Of a stretch of 64,000 nt of DNA, positions 25,989 through 32,858 are shown one piece after another. Within the stretch, counting starts at the first letter, position 1, and each line of letters begins with the position of its first letter. Both the position numbers and the translations under genes were made by a program. The stretch comes from Mycolicibacterium flavescens (GTDB taxonomy: Bacteria > Actinomycetota > Actinomycetes > Mycobacteriales > Mycobacteriaceae), in NCBI GenBank assembly GCA_900637135.1, contig LR134353.1, positions 2,542,001 through 2,606,000 on the forward strand. The letters run 5' to 3'. The notes beneath the pieces are model-generated. The model ran no database searches. It saw only the letters and a program-made list of their open reading frames with translations, and was not told the origin of the DNA.

Positions 25989-26723
25989 CTACTTGTGCGG
26001 GACGTCGTTGGTCAGGCCGCCGTCCATGACGTACTCGGCGCCGGTCGAGTATCGGGACTCGTCGCTGGCCAGGAACACCACGAACGTGGCGACCTCCTCG
26101 GGCTGACCGGGGCGGCCCAGCGGTATCCGCAGCATGTTGTCCGGGAAGTGTTTGGTCATCGGCGTACGGATGAAGCCGGGATGCACCGAGTTGACGCGGA
26201 TGTTGTGCGGGCCGAGTTCCAGCGCCGCCGACTTCGTCAGCCCGCGCACCGCCCATTTGGAGGCGACGTACGGGTGCACCATCACTGCGCCGCGCAACCC
26301 CTCGATCGACGAGATGTTGATGATCGACCCGCCGCCCGCGGCCTTCATCGCCTCGACTGAATGCTGCATGCCGAGAAAGGTGCCGGTGAGGTTGACGTCG
26401 ATGACCTTCTGCCACTTGGCCATGTCGAATTGGCCGATCATGCCCAGCGCCACGGTGCCCGCGTTGTTGACCAACACGTTGAGCTTGCCGAACTCGTTGA
26501 CGGCGGTGGCGACGGCGGCCTCCCACTGGTCGGCCTGGGTGACGTCGAGGTGGACATAGCGCGCCGCGTCACCGATCTCCTCGGCCAGCGCCTTACCCTT
26601 CTCATCGAGGATGTCGCCGATCACCACCTTGGCGCCCTCGGCAATCAGTGCACGGGCATCGGCCGCGCCCATCCCCTGCGCTCCGCCACTGATCAGAGCC
26701 ACCTTGTCGTCCACACGTCCCAT
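25989..26723 (-). CDS. SDR family oxidoreductase (hydroxysteroid dehydrogenase-like)
   Basis: The 244-residue protein is a classical short-chain dehydrogenase: SGGAQGMG (12-19) for the cofactor, NNAG (86-89), catalytic Asn111, Ser138/139, Tyr152 and Lys156 (HPYVASK), and the C-terminal GAEYVMDGGLTN. Asp37 in VVIGDILD favours NAD(H) over NADP(H). It closely resembles the mycobacterial 3-alpha/20-beta-hydroxysteroid dehydrogenase group (FabG3/Rv2002 type). A KstR-like box lies 33 bp upstream of its ATG, shared with the divergent dehydrogenase gene, which supports a role in sterol metabolism. Confidence 0.9.
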   Translation of the reverse strand: MGRVDDKVALISGGAQGMGAADARALIAEGAKVVIGDILDEKGKALAEEIGDAARYVHLDVTQADQWEAAVATAVNEFGKLNVLVNNAGTVALGMIGQFDMAKWQKVIDVNLTGTFLGMQHSVEAMKAAGGGSIINISSIEGLRGAVMVHPYVASKWAVRGLTKSAALELGPHNIRVNSVHPGFIRTPMTKHFPDNMLRIPLGRPGQPEEVATFVVFLASDESRYSTGAEYVMDGGLTNDVPHK

Positions 26724-26755
26724 GGGGCGTCAGGCTACCGCACCCCGCGCGGAAC

Positions 26756-26769
26756 TAGAACCTGTTCCA
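26756..26769. promoter_or_regulatory. KstR-like box in a divergent promoter
   Basis: TAGAACCTGTTCCA fits the mycobacterial KstR consensus TnnAACnnGTTnnA at every fixed position. It lies in the 77-bp gap between the SDR (start 26,723) and the dehydrogenase (start 26,801), almost exactly half way, so one dimer could repress both. KstR is the cholesterol-regulon TetR repressor relieved by sterol-derived CoA thioesters; its binding here is inferred from sequence. Confidence 0.75.
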
Positions 26770-26800
26770 ATTCGGCTGGCCACCACGCATACTGCTGGCC

Positions 26801-27877
26801 ATGGCTATTCGTGTGGCGCTCATCGGAACCGGCAACTGCGGCAGCCTCGCACTGAAGCAACTCATCGACGATGCGCGGTTCGATCTCACCGGCGTCTGGG
26901 TCTCGTCGGAGGCCAAGGTGGGCAAGGACGCCGGCGAGTTGGCCGGCCTCGACGTCACCACCGGCGTGACCGCGGTCGGCGATCTCGACGCGATCATCAC
27001 CGGCGCACCGCAGTGCGTCGTGTATTGCGCGATGGGCGACACCCGACTGCCCGACGCGATGGCCGACGTTCGCAAGATCCTCGCGGCGGGCATCGACGTC
27101 GTCGGCTCCGGTCTCGGCGTGTTGCAATACCCGTGGCAGGTGATCCCCGACAAGTACATCCAGCGCATCGAAGATGCTGCGCGAGAGGGTAATTCGACGG
27201 TCTTCATGACCGGCGTCGACCCGGGCTTCGTGACCGACCTCCTCCCCTTCGCGCTCGCCGGAACGTGTCAGAGCATCGAACAGATCCGCACGATGGAGAT
27301 CGCCGACTACGCGAGCTACGACGGCGCCACCGTCATGTTCGACGTGATGGGTTTCGGCAACGAGATCGGTGACCTCCCGATGCTGTATCAACCGGGGGTG
27401 CTGAGCATTGCCTGGGGCACCGCGATCCGGCAGCTCGCCGCGGGTCTGGGCATCGAGGTCGACGAGATCAAAGACTCCGTCGAACAGGAGCCTGCCCCCG
27501 AGGACTTCGACGTCGCGGTCGGCACGATCAAGAAGGGCACGGTGGCCGCCGTGCGCTTCTTGATCGAGGGCATGGTCAAAGGCCGGCCGGCGATCGTCGT
27601 CGAGCACGTCACCCGGTTGCGCGGCGACCTGCGACCGGATTGGGCCCAACCCGCACAGCCGGGCGGTTCGTACCGCGTCGAGATCACCGGCGAACCGTCC
27701 TATGTCATGGACATCTGCCCGACCAGTCGCAACGGCGACCACAACTACGCGGCGATCCTGGCCGCGGCCGGCCGCATCGTCAACGCGATTCCGGACGTGG
27801 TGGCGGCCGCGCCGGGGATCCGGACCACTTTGGACATGCCGCTCGTGACGGGCAAGGGACTGTACTCGGCTCAGTAG
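26801..27877 (+). CDS. Rossmann-fold NAD(P)-dependent dehydrogenase (DapB/DapDH-like)
   Basis: The 358-residue protein opens with VALIGTGNCGSLALKQL, a dinucleotide-binding GxGxxGxxA-like turn at residues 8-16. It has the dihydrodipicolinate reductase-like N-terminal domain (VVYCAMGDTRLPD, GIDVVGSGLGVLQYP) followed by a long substrate domain (VDPGFVTDLLPFAL, FGNEIGDLP, EITGEPSYVMDICP). Related mycobacterial proteins are annotated as diacylglycerol kinase or dihydrodipicolinate reductase-like, without tested substrates. The divergent KstR-like box 31 bp upstream points to a sterol or lipid substrate rather than lysine biosynthesis. It is followed after 12 bp by a HAD hydrolase. Confidence 0.8.
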   Translation: MAIRVALIGTGNCGSLALKQLIDDARFDLTGVWVSSEAKVGKDAGELAGLDVTTGVTAVGDLDAIITGAPQCVVYCAMGDTRLPDAMADVRKILAAGIDVVGSGLGVLQYPWQVIPDKYIQRIEDAAREGNSTVFMTGVDPGFVTDLLPFALAGTCQSIEQIRTMEIADYASYDGATVMFDVMGFGNEIGDLPMLYQPGVLSIAWGTAIRQLAAGLGIEVDEIKDSVEQEPAPEDFDVAVGTIKKGTVAAVRFLIEGMVKGRPAIVVEHVTRLRGDLRPDWAQPAQPGGSYRVEITGEPSYVMDICPTSRNGDHNYAAILAAAGRIVNAIPDVVAAAPGIRTTLDMPLVTGKGLYSAQ

Positions 27878-27889
27878 GCTGACGAGGTT

Positions 27890-28666
27890 ATGAGCCTGCA
27901 GCCGGCGATACCCGAACGCGTGGACGCGGTAGCCGAAGTCGCCGCGAGCCCGCAGGGTCCCCGCGTCGGAGCGTTCTTCGACCTTGACGGCACGCTGGTC
28001 GACGGCTTCACGGCCACGGCACACGCCGCCGACCGCATCCGTCGCAGACAGGCGCGCATCGGCGAGGTTCTCGGTGTGGTCGAAGCGTCGCTGCGATACC
28101 GGTTGGGCCGCATGCAATTCGAGCGACTCCTCACCCGCGCGGCCGGTTATCTGCGCGGCGAGTCCCTGGCCGAACTCGACGAGCTCGGCGAGCGGCTCTT
28201 CGTCGAACGGGTGGCGGCGCGCGTGTTCCCCTACATGCACGAGATCGTCCAAGCCCACCAGCAGCGCGGTCACACCGTCGTGCTCAGCAGCTCGGCGCTG
28301 ACCATCCACGCCGAGCCCGTCGCCCGGTTCACCGGGATCGACCACGTGTTGTGCAACCACTTCGAGGTCGACGAAGCCGGCCTCCTCACCGGCCGGATCG
28401 CCAAGCCCGTCATCTGGGGAGCCAACAAATCGACCGCGGTGCAGCGTTTCTGCGAGGCCAATGATGTTGAGCTGCAACGCAGCTACTTCTACGCCGACGG
28501 CGACGAGGACTCGGTGTTGATGGCTCTTGTCGGCAATCCGCGGCCGGTGAACCCGCGGCCCGGGCTCGCCGCGATGGCGGCCGAGCGCGAATGGCCGGTG
28601 TTACGCGTCGAGGGGGCGAGCAACCGCAGGCGGGTGTCGTTCCGGAGGCTGATCGGTTACGACTGA
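27890..28666 (+). CDS. HAD-IB family phosphatase (SerB-like)
   Basis: The 258-residue protein has HAD motif I FFDLDGTLVDG (Asp31, Asp33) and motif II VVLSSSAL. Motif III/IV region is KPVIWGANKSTAVQRF then YFYADGDEDSVLM, with acidic residues for Mg2+. The helical insertion after motif I (residues 45-110) is the C1 cap of the HAD-IB/phosphoserine phosphatase-like group. Mycobacterial members include acyltransferase-associated phosphatases, so the substrate cannot be fixed. It starts 12 bp after the dehydrogenase stop and is probably in the same KstR-controlled operon. Confidence 0.87.
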   Translation: MSLQPAIPERVDAVAEVAASPQGPRVGAFFDLDGTLVDGFTATAHAADRIRRRQARIGEVLGVVEASLRYRLGRMQFERLLTRAAGYLRGESLAELDELGERLFVERVAARVFPYMHEIVQAHQQRGHTVVLSSSALTIHAEPVARFTGIDHVLCNHFEVDEAGLLTGRIAKPVIWGANKSTAVQRFCEANDVELQRSYFYADGDEDSVLMALVGNPRPVNPRPGLAAMAAEREWPVLRVEGASNRRRVSFRRLIGYD

Positions 28667-28688
28667 CCGCATGCGTTGAGACTGTCGT

Positions 28689-28720
28689 TTATGACGGATT
28701 TCGCTCGAATCCCGTCATAA
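28689..28720. terminator. Hairpin after the HAD gene
   Basis: TTATGACGGATT (28,689-28,700) pairs with AATCCCGTCATAA (28,708-28,720) with one bulged base and a seven-base loop. It is 22 bp after the HAD stop and 28 bp before the GTG of the VOC gene. It is most simply a terminator for the upstream operon, but its high symmetry also allows an operator for the next gene. Confidence 0.5.
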
Positions 28721-28748
28721 CGCTGAATCTCGGCGAAGGATTGGGGCC

Positions 28749-29105
28749 GTGGCTGGGAAGTTCAACGACATCGCCGCCGTCGTCGCCACCGGCGACTTTG
28801 TGGCCGCCCGGTCCTGGTACTGCGAGGTGATGGGGCGCGGCCCCGACCTCGAGCCGATCGAGGGCGTCGCCGAGTGGCAGATCACTGCGACGGCCTGGCT
28901 GCAGCTCATGGAGGACCACGCACGGGCCGGGCGATCGGCGGTCCGGATCGGTGTCGACGACCTCGACGCGCAGACCGCCGAGTTGGCGAAGCTGGGTGTC
29001 GAGACCGGAGAGGTCGTCGTGATCGCCGGCCTGGTGAAGGTCCTCGACGTCGCCGACCCGGACGGCAACGAGGTCTCTTTCGTGCAAGACCTCGGCGCGT
29101 ACTAA
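28749..29105 (+). CDS. VOC (glyoxalase/bleomycin resistance-like) protein
   Basis: The 118-residue protein has two beta-alpha-beta-beta-beta modules: DIAAVVATGDFVAARSWYCEV ... WLQLMED and VRIGVDDLDAQTAELAKLG ... VADPDGNEVSFVQDL. The C-terminal DPDGNEVSFVQ is the strongest VOC signature and contains a candidate Glu metal ligand. Substrate unknown. GTG start at 28,749. It ends two bases before the KstR-like box of the nitronate monooxygenase gene, 44 bp from that gene, and could be read through into it. Confidence 0.8.
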   Translation: MAGKFNDIAAVVATGDFVAARSWYCEVMGRGPDLEPIEGVAEWQITATAWLQLMEDHARAGRSAVRIGVDDLDAQTAELAKLGVETGEVVVIAGLVKVLDVADPDGNEVSFVQDLGAY

Positions 29106-29107
29106 AC

Positions 29108-29121
29108 TAGAACACGTTTCA
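29108..29121. promoter_or_regulatory. KstR-like box upstream of the nitronate monooxygenase family gene
   Basis: TAGAACACGTTTCA matches TnnAACnnGTTnnA at all fixed positions and begins two bases after the VOC stop, 28 bp before the ATG at 29,150. The position just upstream of a good ribosome-binding site (AAGGAGCAGG) is right for a repressor site. Confidence 0.75.
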
Positions 29122-29149
29122 ATTTGAGCGGTGACACCAAGGAGCAGGC

Positions 29150-30283
29150 ATGCGCACCCCGATCTGTAACGACCTCGGCATCGAGTACCCGATCTTCGCG
29201 TTCACCCACTGCCGCGACGTGGTGGTCGCCGTGAGCAAGGCCGGCGGATTCGGCGTGCTCGGCGCCGTCGGATACACCCCGGAACAGCTCGAGATCGAGC
29301 TCAAGTGGATCGACGAGAACATCGGAGACCACCCGTACGGCGTGGACATCGTGATCCCGAACAAGTACGAGGGCATGGACTCCGCCGATATGGACCCGGA
29401 GGTGCTCAAGAAGACGCTCAACGATCTCGTCCCGCAGGAGCACATCGACTTCGCCAAGAAGATCCTCTCCGAGCACGGCGTCCCGGTCGACCACAGCGAC
29501 GACGACGCGTTGCAACTGCTCGGCTGGACCGAGGCCACCGCCACCCCGCAGGTCGAGGTCGCGCTGCGGCATTCGAAGTGCACGTTGATCGCCAATGCGC
29601 TCGGCACTCCCCCCGCCGACATGATCAAGCACATCCACGACGAAGGCCGGAAGGTCGCCGCGCTGTGCGGGTCGCCGTCGCAGGCGCGCAAACACGCCGA
29701 CGCCGGGGTGGACATCATCATCGCCCAGGGCGGCGAAGCCGGCGGGCACTGCGGCGAGATCGGCTCGATCGTGCTGTGGCCGCAGGTCGTCAAGGAGGTC
29801 GCACCGGTGCCCGTGCTGGCCGCCGGCGGCATCGGCAGCGGCGAGCAGATCGCTGCCGCGCTGGCGCTCGGGACGCAAGGTGCCTGGACGGGTTCGCAGT
29901 GGGTGATGGTCGAAGAGTCGGAGAACACCCCGGTTCAGCACGCCGCGTACGTCAAGGCCACCAGCAAGGACACCGTGCGCAGCCGGTCGTTCACCGGGAA
30001 GCCCGCCCGGATGCTGCGCAACGAGTGGACCGAGGCGTGGGAGGATCCCAACAACCCTAAGCCGCTCGGAATGCCGTTGCAGTACATGGTTTCCGGGATG
30101 GCGGTGGCCGCCACCCACAAGTACCCGAACGAGTCCGTCGACGTGGCGTTCAACCCGATCGGTCAGGTCGTTGGGCAGTTCAGCAAGGTCGAGAAGACCG
30201 CGACGGTAATCGAGCGCTGGGTGCAGGAGTACCTCGAGGCGACCGGCAGGCTCGACGAGATCAACGAGGCCGCCTCGGTCTGA
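29150..30283 (+). CDS. Nitronate monooxygenase family FMN-dependent enzyme (Rv1533/IpdC-like)
   Basis: The 377-residue protein starts MRTPICNDLGIEYPIF and shows the nitronate monooxygenase/2-nitropropane dioxygenase TIM barrel: SKAGGFGVLGAVGYTP (flavin phosphate loop), IAQGGEAGGHCGEIGS, VPVLAAGGIGSGEQIAAALALG (FMN-binding GGI) and RSRSFTGKPARMLRNEW. The group includes IpdC of steroid ring C/D degradation and mycobacterial Rv1533-like proteins; its length matches Rv1533. With a KstR-like box directly upstream, a role in sterol ring catabolism is plausible, though nitronate detoxification cannot be excluded. Ribosome-binding site and start are clear. Confidence 0.85.
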   Translation: MRTPICNDLGIEYPIFAFTHCRDVVVAVSKAGGFGVLGAVGYTPEQLEIELKWIDENIGDHPYGVDIVIPNKYEGMDSADMDPEVLKKTLNDLVPQEHIDFAKKILSEHGVPVDHSDDDALQLLGWTEATATPQVEVALRHSKCTLIANALGTPPADMIKHIHDEGRKVAALCGSPSQARKHADAGVDIIIAQGGEAGGHCGEIGSIVLWPQVVKEVAPVPVLAAGGIGSGEQIAAALALGTQGAWTGSQWVMVEESENTPVQHAAYVKATSKDTVRSRSFTGKPARMLRNEWTEAWEDPNNPKPLGMPLQYMVSGMAVAATHKYPNESVDVAFNPIGQVVGQFSKVEKTATVIERWVQEYLEATGRLDEINEAASV

Positions 30284-30330
30284 TTTCGGTGCGGTTCGCT
30301 GCGCTGAGCGCGACAAGCGACACCGAAATC
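30282..30330. terminator. Bidirectional terminator hairpin overlapping both stops
   Basis: GATTTCGGTG (30,282-30,291) and CACCGAAATC (30,321-30,330) are exact reverse complements, with an inner TCGCT/AGCGA pair extending the stem. The stem begins inside the TGA of the + gene and ends inside the stop of the TetR gene. A hairpin shared by the two convergent genes can terminate both. Confidence 0.7.
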
Positions 30331-30880
30331 ACTCGGTGAGAAGTCGCTGCGTGGCCCGTTCCAGCACTTCGCGTCTGGTCAGTGCGCCGTGGTCGGCGGC
30401 GATGAAGTGACCTCCGATCGCCAGTGAGAAGGCGAGCATGGCGCGGGCCTCGACGTCGGCGGCGTCGTCGACGAAAGTGCCGATGAGAGTACGCAGATAC
30501 TCCATCCGTCGGTTGTCGACGCGACGAAGGCGCCGAGCCACCGCGCGATCGCGGCGGGCCCAGTCACGCACCGCCAGGTCGACCGGGAGAAGTTCCTTCG
30601 AGAACGTGAGCAGGCCGGCCTTGCGGACCTTTGCCCTGGCGTCTCCACCCTCGGACTCGACACGTGCGAGCACGTCGTCGGTGCTCCGCTGCTCCCACGA
30701 CTCCAACAGGGCGTCGAGGAAGTCCTGTCGATTGGTGAAGTGCCAGTAGAACCCGCCACGCGTGACGCCCAACGCTTTGGCGAGTAGATCCACCCGAACG
30801 GCATCCGGCCCACCAGCTGCCAACGCCTCGAGTCCGGCGTCGATCCACCCGTTCCGTGGTGTGCGGATCTGAGCAACCAT
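30329..30880 (-). CDS. TetR family transcriptional regulator
   Basis: The 183-residue protein has a TetR N-terminal helix-turn-helix (LLAKALGVTRGGFYWHFTNRQDFLDALL at residues 33-60; core GVTRGGFYWHF) and a C-terminal ligand/dimer domain ending in ALTRREVLERATQRLL. It is transcribed away from the DUF2867 operon. A palindrome in the 57-bp gap (30,922-30,943) is the obvious site for both autoregulation and control of that operon. The ligand is unknown. Confidence 0.9.
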   Translation of the reverse strand: MVAQIRTPRNGWIDAGLEALAAGGPDAVRVDLLAKALGVTRGGFYWHFTNRQDFLDALLESWEQRSTDDVLARVESEGGDARAKVRKAGLLTFSKELLPVDLAVRDWARRDRAVARRLRRVDNRRMEYLRTLIGTFVDDAADVEARAMLAFSLAIGGHFIAADHGALTRREVLERATQRLLTE

Positions 30881-30921
30881 CGGGAACCCCCGTGCTAAGG
30901 CCTTGACGGCGTGACGGATTC

Positions 30922-30943
30922 AAGCATACAGTTATGTATGTTT
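30922..30943. promoter_or_regulatory. TetR operator palindrome overlapping the DUF2867 start
   Basis: The core CATACAGTTATGTATG (30,925-30,940) has perfect arms CATACA and TGTATG; with one mismatch they extend to AAGCATACA and TGTATGTTT. It lies 42 bp from the TetR start and covers the ATG used by the divergent DUF2867 gene. Repressor binding would therefore block transcription or, for a leaderless message, initiation itself. Confidence 0.7.
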
Positions 30944-31555
30944 GGTGGTGAGCGACTCGCCGGCGCCGAGCACCTGGCCCGGCCTTGGCGCATCCACGAA
31001 ATCGCGGGCGAGTTCGAAGTTCTCGACGTCTGGGCGCTTCCCACGGCCGGCGGCCGCGACGATTTCGGCGACCTCGTCGGACTCTGGCGCGCGTTCGACC
31101 CCGGCAGAACCTCCCCCGTCGTACGCGCGCTGTTCGCTGTCCGTTGGGCGCTCGGAAGGTGGCTCGCGCTCGACACGCCGAAAGAAGGACTGGGCGTACG
31201 CGTCGCGACGCTGCGGGACCGGCTCGCGCCGGAATTGCGGTCTACGGCATCACAACTCGGCATCGAACACGATCACTTTGAACCCCTGTACCTCACCGAC
31301 GACGAATTCGCGGTGGAGATCGCCAACCGAACCGTGCACGGGGTCCTGCATGTCGGCTGGGTGGCCGGTACCTCCGGCGCTCACCGCGGGCAGATGGCGG
31401 TTCTTGTCCGGCCCAACGGCGCGATGGGCCGGATGTATCTGACAGCGATCGCCCCCTTCCGTCACCTGATCGTCTATCCGCTGATGCTGCGCGACATCGG
31501 CCGACTGTGGCGAAGCAGGCCGGGTGCAACACGACACGAAAGCAGGCAGCCATGA
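30938..31555 (+). CDS. DUF2867 family protein
   Basis: From ATG 30,938 the protein has 205 residues (MFGGERLAGAEHLARPW). The motifs IHEIAGEFEVLDVWALPT near the start and ANRTVHGVLHVGWV in the middle match DUF2867 proteins, which have no known reaction. The extended C-terminus ends in RPGATRHESRQP. There is no ribosome-binding site before the ATG, and the TetR palindrome covers it, so it may be translated from a leaderless transcript; a GTG nine codons upstream (30,911) is the alternative. It overlaps the next gene by ATGA. Confidence 0.7.
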   Translation: MFGGERLAGAEHLARPWRIHEIAGEFEVLDVWALPTAGGRDDFGDLVGLWRAFDPGRTSPVVRALFAVRWALGRWLALDTPKEGLGVRVATLRDRLAPELRSTASQLGIEHDHFEPLYLTDDEFAVEIANRTVHGVLHVGWVAGTSGAHRGQMAVLVRPNGAMGRMYLTAIAPFRHLIVYPLMLRDIGRLWRSRPGATRHESRQP

Positions 31556-32118
31556 CAAGAACCCCCGCCTCCGATCGCCGTGTTCAGCAGATCCGTCCAC
31601 CCGAAGCGTTGCTCACCACGAGCGCGCTCGGGCGCATTGACTACGCCGACGCCTTCGAGGTCGGCATCGAGCATCCGCTCGACTGCAGCGCCGAAGATTG
31701 GATGCGCACGATATTGGAAGGGGCACCGGTTCACATGCGCATCCGTCTGCTCTCGGCGTGGTCGGCGATCGGACTCAAGCTGCGGCCCCCCGGGTCGAGT
31801 CGGACGATCCTCGGGTGGCCCATCCGCGCCACCGTCGCCGATTCCGTACTGCTCGGTGCACACTCACGTGTCGGGATGCCCGGGGAGCTGTTGTTGCGCC
31901 GCCGGGACGGCGGGTTACTGTTCGCGACGTTCGTCCGTCAGGACAACCCGATCGCGCGCAAGCTGTGGTCGACGATCGAGGATTCGCACGTACAAACGGT
32001 GCGATCGCTGCTGGAGCGAGTCCGCGGCTACGGCGTCGGCGCCGAAGGCGCGGGCACGGGCGGCGCGGGTGGGGCCGGCGCCACCGGCGCGGGAGCTGCC
32101 GGCGCGTTCGGCACGTAG
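31552..32118 (+). CDS. Conserved hypothetical protein with Gly/Ala tail
   Basis: The ATG overlaps the stop of the DUF2867 gene (ATGA, 31,552-31,555), so the start of this 188-residue protein is well supported and it is translationally coupled. The body (LLTTSALGRIDYADAFEVGI, HMRIRLLSAWSAIGLKL, ILGWPIRATVADSVLLGA, GELLLRRRDGGLLFATFV) is a compact alpha/beta pattern that resembles other mycobacterial unknowns paired with DUF2867. The last 30 residues are nearly all Gly/Ala/Thr and are encoded antisense to the Pro/Ala-rich end of the convergent gene. Function unknown; the pair is under the TetR palindrome. Confidence 0.7.
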   Translation: MTRTPASDRRVQQIRPPEALLTTSALGRIDYADAFEVGIEHPLDCSAEDWMRTILEGAPVHMRIRLLSAWSAIGLKLRPPGSSRTILGWPIRATVADSVLLGAHSRVGMPGELLLRRRDGGLLFATFVRQDNPIARKLWSTIEDSHVQTVRSLLERVRGYGVGAEGAGTGGAGGAGATGAGAAGAFGT

Positions 32119-32609
32119 GGTCCGGGCTTCTGCTCCGGAATCGGCGTGTTCATGCCGCGCTGTGCGAGACCCATGATCAACGCTTCCTTACCGCTGATCT
32201 CCTGCCTCTGGACGGCGTGCCACAAGTCCTTCAGGTAGCTGACGTTTGGACTCTCGTTTCCTCGGCCGGTCGGGTCCAGCACGGTCCCCGGCGGCAGCGT
32301 CTCCGGGCTCGCGAGGTGCGGGACGGGCTCGGGCGGGGTGGCCGGCGTTTCGGCTTCTTCAGGCGCGGGCGGCGGCGCCGCGGGCGCCGGGCGCATCAAC
32401 GCCAACGGATCCGGGGCGGCTGCCGGTGGCGGGGCGGGCGCCGGCGCAGCGGCTTCCAGAACCGGCGCGCTGCTGGGCGCCGCGGGCGGCGCTGGCGAAG
32501 GAACCGGCGCGGCAGGTTCGGCGAGGGTCTGCGGCGCAGCGGCCATGAGTGCCGCTGCCAATCCCGCGCCAAGCAGCGAAAGCTTCTTCGGGTTGATGAC
32601 GATCCTCAC
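32028..32609 (-). CDS. Pro/Ala-rich exported protein
   Basis: The 193-residue product begins MRIVINPKKLSLLGAGLAAALMAAAPQTLA, a Sec signal peptide, and then has long Pro/Ala runs (residues 31-95 and about 160-193). A conserved-looking central block lies between them: LPPGTVLDPTGRGNESPNVS, YLKDLWHAVQRQEISGKEALIMGLAQRG. That central helical block is the only part likely to have a defined fold. Such proteins occur in several mycobacteria and are presumed cell-wall or secreted. The C-terminal 91 bp overlap the convergent gene that ends at 32,118, which is unusual for this window. Function unknown. Confidence 0.75.
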   Translation of the reverse strand: MRIVINPKKLSLLGAGLAAALMAAAPQTLAEPAAPVPSPAPPAAPSSAPVLEAAAPAPAPPPAAAPDPLALMRPAPAAPPPAPEEAETPATPPEPVPHLASPETLPPGTVLDPTGRGNESPNVSYLKDLWHAVQRQEISGKEALIMGLAQRGMNTPIPEQKPGPYVPNAPAAPAPVAPAPPAPPVPAPSAPTP

Positions 32610-32742
32610 CGCTGCCCCCTTTCCGGGTTACCGCCGAAAGACCGGAGCGCGGCCTTCGACGGCGTCACTGTTGGTTCGAACAGTTTCGCAGAATTGTTAC
32701 AGGAGTGCTCGTCGTGACGAAGAGGTCAATTACCGCGCCGGA

Positions 32743-32756
32743 GAGAACACGTTCCA
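32743..32756. promoter_or_regulatory. Near-perfect KstR-like box upstream of cyp125
   Basis: GAGAACACGTTCCA matches TnnAACnnGTTnnA at all fixed positions except the first (G for T). It is 103 bp upstream of the CYP125 ATG. CYP125 genes are known KstR targets in M. tuberculosis, so the site is credible despite the mismatch. Confidence 0.55.
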
Positions 32757-32858
32757 CTTCTCTTTTCGTCGGACTTTCCCGAACCCGCCTCACCAGCCCC
32801 TGACCGTGGTGTAGCAAGGCGGTGAGGGCACTAGACGACGTCATAGAGGAATGCAGCC

